The notes beneath the pieces were generated by a model that was given only the letters and a program-made list of their open reading frames with translations, ran no database searches and was not told the origin of the DNA. A stretch of 34,281 bases of DNA, taken from an uncultured Peptostreptococcaceae bacterium. Lineage in GTDB: Bacteria; Bacillota; Clostridia; Peptostreptococcales; Anaerovoracaceae. Made by a program: the position numbers and the translations under genes. Shown one piece after another: positions 15,428-24,055 of this stretch. The DNA lies in the NCBI GenBank assembly GCA_949740445.1, contig CATJIF010000046.1, positions 1 through 34,281 of the forward strand. The letters run 5' to 3'. Positions within the stretch are counted from its first letter, which is position 1, and every line of letters starts with the position of its first letter.

Positions 15428-15456
15428 ATAATAGCAAAAGAGGTGAGATTTGTCAA
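15428..15456 (-). promoter_or_regulatory. Promoter of tRNA-Lys
   Basis: On minus: perfect TTGACA (15456-15451), 17 bases, TATTAT (15433-15428), about 28 bases before the mature tRNA 5' end. Confidence 0.8.
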
Positions 15457-15683
15457 CAGAAAATGAAGAAAAAATAAAAAATGTTTTTTTGAAAATTTCG
15501 GATTATTTTATTCAATTAAATTAAGACCTTGTGAAAAATTACCGCACATGAATTTTTCATCAAAAGCCACAATACATAGCGAGGAATCGTGTGAGGGCGC
15601 GCCGACGTATTCCAGGATAGAAGTCACGTATTGTATAGGCTGGCAAAATTCGCGGATTTTGCCGAGTAAGGGAGGAAAAAACC

Positions 15684-15857
15684 ATGAGAAATCAGACAAA
15701 CGAAACCAGCAAAACCAACAGAGCTTCGAATCAGAGCACGAACAGAGCCTCGAACCAGGCGAATAACAGAGCATCCAATCAGGCGAGCAACAAAGCAAGC
15801 AATAGAGCGACGAACCGTGCGAGCAACCAGAGCAGCGACTGCAGAGATTGTCAGTAG
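15684..15857 (+). CDS. 57-residue Asn/Ser/Ala/Arg repeat peptide
   Basis: A small protein too short for most gene callers to trust. It begins MRNQTNETSKTN, continues with repeated units of the type NRASNQ, NKASN and NRATN across residues 12-49, and ends SSDCRDCQ with a C-x2-C pair. GGGAGGAAAAAACC gives a strong ribosome site, and a terminator follows 56 bases after the stop, so it looks like a complete monocistronic gene. There is no signal peptide or hydrophobic stretch; it is basic and very polar, probably disordered until bound to something. The repeat is visible in DNA too (GCGAGCAACAA, GCGAGCAACCAG). I do not recognise a family. A spore-associated or nucleic-acid-binding role is a guess. 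Confidence 0.7.
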   Translation: MRNQTNETSKTNRASNQSTNRASNQANNRASNQASNKASNRATNRASNQSSDCRDCQ

Positions 15858-15910
15858 TGCAGGGAAGACTGCTGAGACAGGGAGAGTAAAATCAACAGAC
15901 AAACTAGACA

Positions 15911-15950
15911 GGGCAAATGGATTTTCTTCGGAGTCCATTTGCTTTCTTTT
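15911..15950 (+). terminator. Terminator after the 57-residue peptide gene
   Basis: GCAAATGGA (15913-15921) pairs with TCCATTTGC (15934-15942) around a TTTTCTTCGGAG loop, then TTTCTTTTT. Confidence 0.88.
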
Positions 15951-15952
15951 TG

Positions 15953-15981
15953 TTGCTGTTTCAAGGATTCTGTATTATAAT
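15953..15981 (+). promoter_or_regulatory. Candidate promoter for the zinc-ribbon/UPF0182 pair
   Basis: A perfect TATAAT at 15976-15981 with TTGCTG 17 bases upstream at 15953-15958. It lies directly after the preceding terminator. Confidence 0.5.
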
Positions 15982-16050
15982 AAAATGATAATTGTTGGAG
16001 TTTTGTTTTGCGGATCGCCGGAGGCTCCGACGGGGAAGCGAGGAATAAAA

Positions 16051-18891
16051 ATGTATTGCAGAGAGTGCGGAAATCCGGTAAAAGAAACAGATACGGTCTG
16101 TGGGGCGTGTGGAGCAGCTTTGTACGACAGTGCGCACGAAAAGACAGGGCGTTGGGATGCGTCGGAAAGCGACGGGCAGCCGGAGGAGAAGTCGCCGGTG
16201 CATTACGAAGAATTTTCCTGGAACGTATACGACTTTCCCAAACCCAAAAAGACAGGAGATCTGAAGATGGAATGGCCGAAAGAGCCGGAACGGTCCAGGC
16301 GCAGGATTGACCTGGACGAGCCGATTTCTTTTGACATTGATGTATTCAGAAAGCGCAACGGTATAGATGGGGCGCAAGAAGAAGTGGAAGAACAGGCGCT
16401 GGTTGAAAATCCCTGGAGTAGTGCAAAGGCAGAGTCCGGTCCATCGTCGCTGCAGCAAAAAAGCGACGCGCTTCCGACAGAAGATATGTGGAAGGGCTAC
16501 AGCGCAGACGATGCGCAGGCGGTTGCAAGTGCAGCGGAAAGCCTTCGCAGCCAGTCCGAACAGATCAATACAAGGGCGGGTTTTGGCGGCGAAGGACAAG
16601 GTCAGAAAAGGCCGATGGGACAGGCAAAGACCTCCCCAGCCCTGAGCAATGTCGAAGCTGCGGAGGAGGCCCGCAGGGAGAGCCTGAAAAAAGCCGATCC
16701 CTTTTTTGATTTTACGCAGACGAACATCGTATTTCAAAATATGCTGGATCAGGAATACGAAAAGCTGCAAAATCGCAAGAGGGGTGTTCCCTATGTAGAA
16801 TCGCAATGGGATTTCGGCACTTCGGAGGCCGCAGGCTCTCAGGCAAAGAAAACAAAAGAAACGCCGGCAGAAAAAACTTCTGCTAAAAAAGCTTCTCCAG
16901 AAACAACGCCAGAGCAAAAGAAAAGGCAGGAAGAAAAGGCGAAAACGGCGCCGGAAATACCGCTGAGCCCGGAAGATGCGCTGGAGCAGATGATTCTCAG
17001 CGGCACGCGGGCTGTTGATTCGGAAAAAGAAGCTACAATTCAAGTGGATTTAGATGCGATAAAGCGGGCGGCAGAGCGGAGATACGGCTACGAAGTGGAA
17101 GTGCATGCCGCAGAAGAACGTCAGTTAGAACCGTTAGAAGCGCAAGGGTCGCAGCAGAACGAAGAACCGCAGAAGAAAAGCGGCGCAGAAGGAGAGCCGG
17201 CTTTAACGGAGGCAGCGGATGCGCAGTCAATACCGACGGAAGAAAAGCAGACAGAGGCAGCAAAGCAGCAGGGCTTCCGCAAGCGCCGGACCATGACAGA
17301 AATGGAGCAGGCGCGGGAAGAGTATTTCCGCATGCTGGATCAGGAAATGAACGGGCTGCAGGTAAAGGTAGAGGTCAACGCCAGGCAGGGAAAGGTTGTA
17401 ACGGATGTAGATATTAAATCGAAGGAATCCGGTGGATGGTTCCGGAGAAAACACAAGGCACCAGTCTATGAAGAAGAGACAGCAGAGCCTGGGACAGAAA
17501 CGGTAAACTCCGGGCAAAGCGACGAAGCGCTGCAGGAGAGCGCCGGTTTTCAGCAGACGGCTTCCGGCCAGCCAGTATCGTTTTTCGAAAGCGAGACATT
17601 TGCCGGGCAGAAAACGGCCGGCTCTGGAACAAACCCGCAGTGGAATTCAGAAGAAGCGGCTACATTTGCTCGATGGCAGAAGGCGCTTGGAGAAGAGGGT
17701 GCGGGAGCGTTAAAAAACGCGGAATTAGAGGCGGACAGGGCAGCAGCCTCCAAGGTGGAAGAAGTAAAAACAGAGCTGCAAAACGAACCGCCTGCCGCAG
17801 ATTGGCTGCTTTCAACGGACAGAGATAATGCGGCGGGGGCCGGGTGTGCAACAGCAGGGATAAAAGAGCCTGCGACAGATGAAAGCGGCAGTACGCAGTT
17901 AGAAGAGAAAAGCGTGTCTGACGACGAGCAGGCGCGGCAGCAAAATCCGGCAGGCGCGGCAGATGGTGAAGAAGATATACAAGCGCAGCAAATAGAAAAC
18001 GCCGAAACGTCGTGGGCCTACGAGGCAGACTACGACGGAGAAGATGAAGAAGAGAAGAGCGGGACCGGCAGCACGGCCATAAAGATCGTTTTGGGGCTGG
18101 TCGCCTGCATTGTCCTGTTAGAAGCGGCAGCACTGGGCATTGTCTACATTGCGCCCGACAGCACGGCGGCACAGACGGTCTACCGGATGCAAGATAAGGT
18201 AGTAGGCCTTCTGTTTCACAGCGGCGGACAACAGGGCGGACAAAACGAACAGAACGGGGAGGGAGATGGCGCGCAAAGCCAGCAGGACGGCCAGGCTGAC
18301 GATACCGATGTAGAAGGCTCCAATGCCGGGCAAAGCGATGCGGCGCTGCAAACGCCCGACCCGCTACCCATGGCCGATAAAACAGCGCTGATCGCTACGC
18401 AGCTGGATAAAAATAAAAATATCGAAAGCATTACTGCCAATCCCCAGCTGTCTTATGTGGCAGGAACGGATTACGGTGTGGCCGACATAAATAATTCTCG
18501 GCCAATCGAAAATAATATATGGTATCAGAACGAAGATGGCACCACAGTCTATTACGACAGAGAAATTGTAGGCACGCTGATTGCGTTCAATTCGCAGTGG
18601 GTAGATTATGTCAACGGCGTCAGCAAGGAGGCAGTGGCCCTGACAAAAGAAGGCAGCCAGGCGTATATCAATGCCACTGGATTTTCTAAAATTGGAAAGG
18701 TAACAGAAAAATTTATTTCTATGGAAATCGGCGATATCCGCCAGGGAGAAAACGGCTTTTATTTGTGGGCGGCAGAGGAGATCGAGATGACAGAAAACGC
18801 GGCGAGCTCCACCGCTAACTATCGCTGGATTTACTGTTTCGAGCCTGTGGGAAAAGAAATGAAAATCGTAAATTATATTCGCATTTCCTAA
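16051..18891 (+). CDS. Large zinc-ribbon, disordered, single-TM protein
   Basis: A 946-residue protein. Residues 1-22 form a zinc ribbon with Cys pairs (YCRECG and VCGACG: C3, C6, C17, C20). Residues about 30-670 are highly charged, rich in Glu, Gln, Ala and Lys, and mostly without predicted fold. Two short related motifs stand out, FQNMLDQEYEKLQ and YFRMLDQEMNGLQ. A transmembrane helix spans about 677-703, then a Gln/Gly/Asp linker and a globular C-terminal part (about 770-946) with many aromatic residues. Topology is probably cytosolic N-terminus and external C-terminus. The start at 16051 has AGGAATAAAA; the longer frame from 15817 runs through a terminator and is rejected. It is 64 bases before the UPF0182 gene. 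Function unknown. Confidence 0.82.
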   Translation: MYCRECGNPVKETDTVCGACGAALYDSAHEKTGRWDASESDGQPEEKSPVHYEEFSWNVYDFPKPKKTGDLKMEWPKEPERSRRRIDLDEPISFDIDVFRKRNGIDGAQEEVEEQALVENPWSSAKAESGPSSLQQKSDALPTEDMWKGYSADDAQAVASAAESLRSQSEQINTRAGFGGEGQGQKRPMGQAKTSPALSNVEAAEEARRESLKKADPFFDFTQTNIVFQNMLDQEYEKLQNRKRGVPYVESQWDFGTSEAAGSQAKKTKETPAEKTSAKKASPETTPEQKKRQEEKAKTAPEIPLSPEDALEQMILSGTRAVDSEKEATIQVDLDAIKRAAERRYGYEVEVHAAEERQLEPLEAQGSQQNEEPQKKSGAEGEPALTEAADAQSIPTEEKQTEAAKQQGFRKRRTMTEMEQAREEYFRMLDQEMNGLQVKVEVNARQGKVVTDVDIKSKESGGWFRRKHKAPVYEEETAEPGTETVNSGQSDEALQESAGFQQTASGQPVSFFESETFAGQKTAGSGTNPQWNSEEAATFARWQKALGEEGAGALKNAELEADRAAASKVEEVKTELQNEPPAADWLLSTDRDNAAGAGCATAGIKEPATDESGSTQLEEKSVSDDEQARQQNPAGAADGEEDIQAQQIENAETSWAYEADYDGEDEEEKSGTGSTAIKIVLGLVACIVLLEAAALGIVYIAPDSTAAQTVYRMQDKVVGLLFHSGGQQGGQNEQNGEGDGAQSQQDGQADDTDVEGSNAGQSDAALQTPDPLPMADKTALIATQLDKNKNIESITANPQLSYVAGTDYGVADINNSRPIENNIWYQNEDGTTVYYDREIVGTLIAFNSQWVDYVNGVSKEAVALTKEGSQAYINATGFSKIGKVTEKFISMEIGDIRQGENGFYLWAAEEIEMTENAASSTANYRWIYCFEPVGKEMKIVNYIRIS

Positions 18892-18955
18892 TAAAGATAG
18901 ATGCGGATGAGCAGAGACATATCTGCAAAGAATAAAAGAAACAGGGAGGAAGGAT

Positions 18956-21937
18956 TTGAGTAAAAATAAAAAAAGGGGAGTGCTGATCGTACTGGTACTG
19001 CTGCTGGCAGCTATCGGATTGTTTTTCGCATTGGTGAACTACATTGCGGATTTTCTCTGGTTTCAGGAGATGGGCTACACCTCGGTATTTTTTACCAAGC
19101 TGATGACGCAGCTGAAATTAGGCGTTCCGGCATTCGTGGTTTTACTGCTGCTGACGTGGATATATTTGCGCGGCCTGAAAAAAAGCTACTATAAAAAAGT
19201 AGAGACAGTGCAAAGCAGCGTCAGCGAAAAGGCGATCAACGGCATTGCACTGGCCCTGTCGGCAGTGTTCAGCCTTTTGACAACGCTGTCAGCGGTAACG
19301 CGGCTTTGGTTTGAAATTCTGCAATTTATCAATGGAACGGAATTTAACGTCGCAGACCCGATCTTTCAACAAGATGTCGGGTTTTATGTGTTTCGGCTGG
19401 AATTTTTGTCGCAGCTGAACGCCATCGCGTTAAACATCGTCATGTCCTTCTTCGCTGTGACGCTGATTTTTTATTTCGTGCTGGTAACGCTGCGCAGGCC
19501 TGATATGTTCGATGAGGTTCCCCGCGGCGAAGACGAAAAGAGATCGCCCTTCGGTCAGTTTTCCAGCCAGTTTGGGAAATTCGGCCAGGGAACACCGTTC
19601 GAAGAGCAGTTCGAACGGATGCGGCATCCATCCGGCACGAAAAAGCAGTTCGATTCCAACAATCTAAAACAGCTGCTATCCATTGCTTCCGGGCAGATCG
19701 TGGCAGTAGGAATGGTGTTCTTTCTGTTGCTGGCGTGCAATTTCTATATCAAGCAGTACGATGTGCTGTATTCCGGAACGGGAATTGCCTACGGCGCAGG
19801 CTATACGGATATCAACGTTACGCTGCTGCTCTACCGCGTGCTTATGGGACTTTCTGTGCTGGCAGCTGTCGGATTTGCCATAGGTGTAAAAAAGAAAAAG
19901 GTGCGCTATGCGGCGGTAATTCCCGTGGCGATGATTCTCCTTTCCGTGGGCGGAACCGTAGCCGCAGGCACGGTTCAAAATTTAATCGTAGCGCCCGACG
20001 AAATCAATAAAGAAAGCGAGTATCTGGAAAACAACATCCGCTACACGCAGATGGCATACGATTTGCAAGATATTGAGATTCGGGATTTTCAGGCGGTCAA
20101 TACGCTGTCGAAAGACGATATTCTCAACAATATGGGAACGCTGTCCAACATCCGCATCAACGATTTCGAGCCCGCGGAGCAGTTTTATAACCAGACCCAG
20201 AGCATCCGGTCGTACTATACCTTTAACGATGTAGATGTGGACCGCTATATGATTAACGGCGAATATACGCAGACCTTCCTCTCCGCCAGAGAAATCGACG
20301 AAGAGAAAATGATCAACGACCAGTGGCTGAACAAGCATCTGAAATACACCCACGGCTACGGGATTACGCTGTCGCGGGTGGATAAGGTAACGGCCAGCGG
20401 CCAGCCGGATATGCTGATTAAAAGCATTCCGCCGGTGTCCGACATCGCAGAGGTGCAGGTGGACCGGCCGGAAATTTATTTCGGCGAAAAGACGAATAAC
20501 TATATCATCGTCAATACCGATGAGCAGGAGTTTGACTATCCTTCCGGCGAAAATAATGTGTATACAGAGTATGAGGGAAACGCAGGCATCCGCCTGAATC
20601 TGTTTAACCGCTGCGTATTTGCGCTGCAGGAGCGGAGCTTAAAGCTGCTGGTTTCCACCAACATCGACAGCGATTCGCGCATCATCGTCAATCGCAATAT
20701 CATGGATCGGATCAGCCGCATCGCGCCGTTTTTATCCTACGATAATAATCCGTACATCGTTACGGTGGATGGAAAGCTGTACTGGATTGTGGACGCCTAT
20801 ACCACCAGCTCGTACTATCCGTATTCCGAGCCGTATTCGGAAGAAAGCTACGATAATTACATCCGGAATTCGGTTAAGGTTGTGGTAGATGCCTATAACG
20901 GCGATGTGAATTTTTATATCGTGGGGACAGACGATCCTATCGCACAGACGCTGCAAAAGATATATCCCGGATTGTTTAAGCCCTTTGATGAAATGCCAGA
21001 AAGCTTAAAATCCCACATCCGCTATCCCAATGCGCTGTTTAATATTCAGGCGAACGTCTACAAAAAATACCACATGAACGATGTCAAGGTATTTTATCAG
21101 AAGGAAGACTTGTGGGCCGTCGCCAATGAAATTTACGGCACGGAAAAAGTGGTGATGACGCCGAACTATTTCGTCATGAAGCTGCCGGGCGAGGATCAGG
21201 TAGAATTTATCAACTCCATTCCCTATACACCAAACGGCAAGGATAATATGACCGGGCTTTTGGTAGCGCGAAACGACGGGGAACACTATGGAGAGCTGAT
21301 TTTATACCGATTGCCGAAAGACCGCATCATCTACGGGCCCAGCCAGATCGAGGCGCAGGTCAATCAGGATACCACCATATCGAAGGAATTTACGCTGTGG
21401 AGCAATTCCGGCTCGGATTACAGCCGCGGCAATATGTTCGTAATTCCCATCGAAAACTCGCTGATGTACGTAGAACCGGTATATCTGGAGGCAGCTAATG
21501 GCAGCCTGCCGGAGGTCAAGCGCGTCATCGTCGTTTACGGCGACCGCATCGCTTACGAATCCAACCTGGCGGCAGCGCTGGATAAGCTGTTCGGCGCGGG
21601 AGCAGGCGATCCACTCAAATCCAGCACGCCGGCAACCGACGGCAACGAGATGAGCGGCGAAGGTGATGTATCCGGACAGCCGGATTCCTTGCCGGACGGC
21701 AGCACCAGCAGCATCTATTCGCTGGAGGAGCTGGCGGTAATGGCAAATGAAGCCTACGAAAACGCAGTGCAGGCCCAGCAGGCTGGCGACTGGGCTTCTT
21801 ACGGCAGATATCTGCAACAGCTGTCGGAATATTTAAATCAGATGGTTCCATCCGAAGACGATCTTTTAGATGACAGCACGGCAGACGGTTCGATGGAAAG
21901 CGATGTGCTGAGCAATCCGGATGGCGCGGATATCTGA
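18956..21937 (+). CDS. UPF0182 family membrane protein
   Basis: A 993-residue member of UPF0182 (PF03699), a family without a known function. The N-terminal third is membrane-embedded, with about seven hydrophobic spans up to residue 345; early landmarks are YIADFLWFQEMGYTSVFFTK and the loop FNVADPIFQQDVGFYVF. The remainder is a large, mostly extracytoplasmic domain with PFLSYDNNPYIV and YWIVDAYTTSSYYPYSEP, which are typical of the family. The C-terminal end adds a Ser/Gly/Asp linker and a helical segment with EELAVMANEAYENAVQAQQAGDW. The start codon is TTG at 18956, behind GGGAGGA at five bases; no better ATG exists. It is probably cotranscribed with the zinc-ribbon protein. Confidence 0.93.
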   Translation: MSKNKKRGVLIVLVLLLAAIGLFFALVNYIADFLWFQEMGYTSVFFTKLMTQLKLGVPAFVVLLLLTWIYLRGLKKSYYKKVETVQSSVSEKAINGIALALSAVFSLLTTLSAVTRLWFEILQFINGTEFNVADPIFQQDVGFYVFRLEFLSQLNAIALNIVMSFFAVTLIFYFVLVTLRRPDMFDEVPRGEDEKRSPFGQFSSQFGKFGQGTPFEEQFERMRHPSGTKKQFDSNNLKQLLSIASGQIVAVGMVFFLLLACNFYIKQYDVLYSGTGIAYGAGYTDINVTLLLYRVLMGLSVLAAVGFAIGVKKKKVRYAAVIPVAMILLSVGGTVAAGTVQNLIVAPDEINKESEYLENNIRYTQMAYDLQDIEIRDFQAVNTLSKDDILNNMGTLSNIRINDFEPAEQFYNQTQSIRSYYTFNDVDVDRYMINGEYTQTFLSAREIDEEKMINDQWLNKHLKYTHGYGITLSRVDKVTASGQPDMLIKSIPPVSDIAEVQVDRPEIYFGEKTNNYIIVNTDEQEFDYPSGENNVYTEYEGNAGIRLNLFNRCVFALQERSLKLLVSTNIDSDSRIIVNRNIMDRISRIAPFLSYDNNPYIVTVDGKLYWIVDAYTTSSYYPYSEPYSEESYDNYIRNSVKVVVDAYNGDVNFYIVGTDDPIAQTLQKIYPGLFKPFDEMPESLKSHIRYPNALFNIQANVYKKYHMNDVKVFYQKEDLWAVANEIYGTEKVVMTPNYFVMKLPGEDQVEFINSIPYTPNGKDNMTGLLVARNDGEHYGELILYRLPKDRIIYGPSQIEAQVNQDTTISKEFTLWSNSGSDYSRGNMFVIPIENSLMYVEPVYLEAANGSLPEVKRVIVVYGDRIAYESNLAAALDKLFGAGAGDPLKSSTPATDGNEMSGEGDVSGQPDSLPDGSTSSIYSLEELAVMANEAYENAVQAQQAGDWASYGRYLQQLSEYLNQMVPSEDDLLDDSTADGSMESDVLSNPDGADI

Positions 21938-21957
21938 TAAAAAAGGAAATGGTTCGG

Positions 21958-22001
21958 CATATTCCCCGCCGCGGGGTGTAAGCGCTGCTGGTGGGGATAT
22001 G
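21958..22001 (+). promoter_or_regulatory. Alternative hairpins in the leader of glnA
   Basis: CATATTCCCC (21958-21967) can pair with GGGGATATG (21993-22001, one bulge) to form a long stem. Its CCCCGC part can instead pair with the adjacent GCGGGG (21971-21976). The two folds exclude each other, as in an attenuator. There is no T run after either stem. Confidence 0.35.
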
Positions 22002-22044
22002 TGGAATTGACAATAGAGTGAGACAACAGGAGGAAACTGAGACT

Positions 22045-23949
22045 ATGCTGGAAAAAATGTTATTTTGCATCCCGGCGAATGCCCATTCGCTGCAGGATGT
22101 AACCGCAGTGCTCAAAGAGCATCCGGAGGTGAGGTTCGTATCGCTGGTCGGTCTGGATATCAGCGGGCACGATACGGACGAGAAAATCCCTGTCGCATTG
22201 TTTTTAAAAGACTTTCAGAAATTTATGAACCAGGGAGTGCAGACAGATGGCTCCAGCGTAGTGCTGCCCAAAATTGCAAAACTGAGCAACGCCAAGGTAG
22301 ACATTATCCCCGACCCCGATGTCAACTGGTATGTGGACCACAACTGGGCGCACATTGACGAGGAAACGGGCCTTCCCATGGGTACGCTGCGCATTCCTTC
22401 ATTTTTAGTACATAACGATACGAAACAGGTGGGTTCGCGCGTCATCCTGCGCGATGCTGTCAACGCTTTCAAAAAAGATGTGTTGCAGATGATCCGCGAA
22501 AACCCCTATGTGCTGGAGTATCTTCCGATAGAGAGCGCCGATGAGATTCAAGAAGTGCTGTTGACCTCGGCCACAGAGCTGGAATTCTGGGTAAAGACAC
22601 CGGATGAAGATGCTGACGGCGAACAGCTGTCTACCTCACAGGTACTGAAAGAGCAGTACTGGAAGAGAACCATCGGGCCGGTGCGCACAGCCATGGAGCG
22701 CGCGCTTCTGGTATTGGATAAATACGGCTTCGGCGTAGAAATGGGCCACAAAGAAGTGGGGGGTGCCAAGGCGAAACTGGGCCACTCGGGCAGCTTCGAG
22801 CACATCATGGAACAGCTGGAAATCGACTGGAAATACAGCGATGCACTGCAGGCGGCGGATAACGAAAACCAGGTAAAATATGTTGTAAAAGACATTTTCC
22901 GTGCCCACGGCCTGGACGTTACCTTTATGGCAAAGCCGATTTCCGGCGTGGCAGGCAGCGGCGAACATACGCACATGGGCGTAGCGGCGCGACTGAAAAA
23001 CGGCAAAGTAGTCAGCCTGTTTGCAGCAAAAGAGCCGGAAAAGAACTTCTTAAACCCCATCGGTTTCGGCAGCCTGATGGGCATTTTGAAAAACTACGAG
23101 ATCATCAACCCCTTTGTCAGCGCATCGAATGACGCGATGAACCGTCTGAAGCCGGGTTTTGAAGCGCCGGTCTGTATCGTGACTTCGCTTGGGCATGCAG
23201 CGGATACTCCTTCGCGCAACAGAACCGTTTTAGTGGGGCTGGTGCGCGATATAAAAAACCCGCTGTCTACCCGCTTTGAGTTGCGGGCACCCAACCCCAA
23301 AAGCAACACGTATCTGGTGCTGGCCAGCGGCTTTCTGTCCATGCTGGATGGCATCGAAGCCTGCCTGCGGGCAAAAAAGACACCGGCGGAGTTGGAGCGT
23401 TCGATTTCCAAGGAATACGGGCAAGAGGATTTCTATTTAGAAACAAACCGGGCTTACCGCACGGAAAAGGATGTCTTCGAAGAATTTACGCAGGAGGAGC
23501 GCGACCAGTTCTTTGGGCGCGCACCAGAAACGGTGTGGGAGAATATCAGCGCCTTTGCAAAGCATCCGGAGAAGATGCAGGTACTGCAAAGAGACGGCGT
23601 AATGTCGGAACTGTCTTTAGAATCCTATAAAGCAGCCATTGTCGCACAGTGGGCGACAGAGCTTCACAACCGCATTTTGCCGGAGGCGATGGCTGTTGTC
23701 CGGGAGTGCCGGATGCGCCACGATTCTATCGAGTGTACCGATTTGGATGAAATGCGCTGGACGAAAATCAAGCACATGCGTTCGGAGCTGGCGCAAAACG
23801 ACATCGGACGCGACTGCCTCTTAAACCGAATCCGCACGGCGCTGGATAAGGAATGCTACGAAGAGGCTTCCGCCCTTCAGATCCAGATGCAGAAACAGCT
23901 GAACGAGCTGATTTACAGCTATTCGGAATATATGAAAAACTTATTGTAA
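22045..23949 (+). CDS. glnA: Glutamine synthetase, long form with extra C-terminal domain
   Basis: A 634-residue enzyme expected to make glutamine from glutamate, ammonia and ATP. The beta-grasp part holds FMNQGVQTDGSS and IPDPDVNWYVD. The catalytic barrel has ATELEFWV (the E-x-E metal pair), GHKEVGGAKAKLGH, AGSGEHTHMGV, MNRLKPGFEAPV, SRNRTVLVG and STRFELRAPNPKSNTYLVLASGFLSM, which correspond to the GlnA signatures. It is about 190 residues longer than the classical 440-450 residue form, with a helical C-terminal extension (about 490-634), and shorter than typical type III enzymes of 700 or more. The start at 22045 has GGAGGAAACTGAGACT upstream. A hairpin-rich leader precedes it. No GlnR site was recognised. 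Confidence 0.88.
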   Translation: MLEKMLFCIPANAHSLQDVTAVLKEHPEVRFVSLVGLDISGHDTDEKIPVALFLKDFQKFMNQGVQTDGSSVVLPKIAKLSNAKVDIIPDPDVNWYVDHNWAHIDEETGLPMGTLRIPSFLVHNDTKQVGSRVILRDAVNAFKKDVLQMIRENPYVLEYLPIESADEIQEVLLTSATELEFWVKTPDEDADGEQLSTSQVLKEQYWKRTIGPVRTAMERALLVLDKYGFGVEMGHKEVGGAKAKLGHSGSFEHIMEQLEIDWKYSDALQAADNENQVKYVVKDIFRAHGLDVTFMAKPISGVAGSGEHTHMGVAARLKNGKVVSLFAAKEPEKNFLNPIGFGSLMGILKNYEIINPFVSASNDAMNRLKPGFEAPVCIVTSLGHAADTPSRNRTVLVGLVRDIKNPLSTRFELRAPNPKSNTYLVLASGFLSMLDGIEACLRAKKTPAELERSISKEYGQEDFYLETNRAYRTEKDVFEEFTQEERDQFFGRAPETVWENISAFAKHPEKMQVLQRDGVMSELSLESYKAAIVAQWATELHNRILPEAMAVVRECRMRHDSIECTDLDEMRWTKIKHMRSELAQNDIGRDCLLNRIRTALDKECYEEASALQIQMQKQLNELIYSYSEYMKNLL

Positions 23950-24055
23950 TTGATGAAAACCGTAGATGTGTTTCGGCGCGTCTGTGGTTGATACAAAAAA
24001 TTCCTCATAAGGACAAAGCGCGAAAGTGCGAAACAGATAAAGGAGTGTGCAAGTT

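Noticed and set aside
15683-15860. CRISPR-like short tandem repeats
   Set aside because: The repeats are codon-phased, imperfect and lack unique spacers of constant length; they encode the repeat peptide.
15817-16050. Extension of the zinc-ribbon protein upstream of 16051
   Set aside because: It would run through the terminator at 15911-15950 and the predicted promoter; the zinc ribbon starts at 16051.
15961-17043. 360-codon open frame on minus opposite the zinc-ribbon gene
   Set aside because: Phe/Arg-rich low-complexity translation, no ribosome site, and it shadows a low-complexity gene.
23950-24055. T-box riboswitch before serS
   Set aside because: The gap is only 106 bases, with no T-box core sequence and no terminator hairpin.
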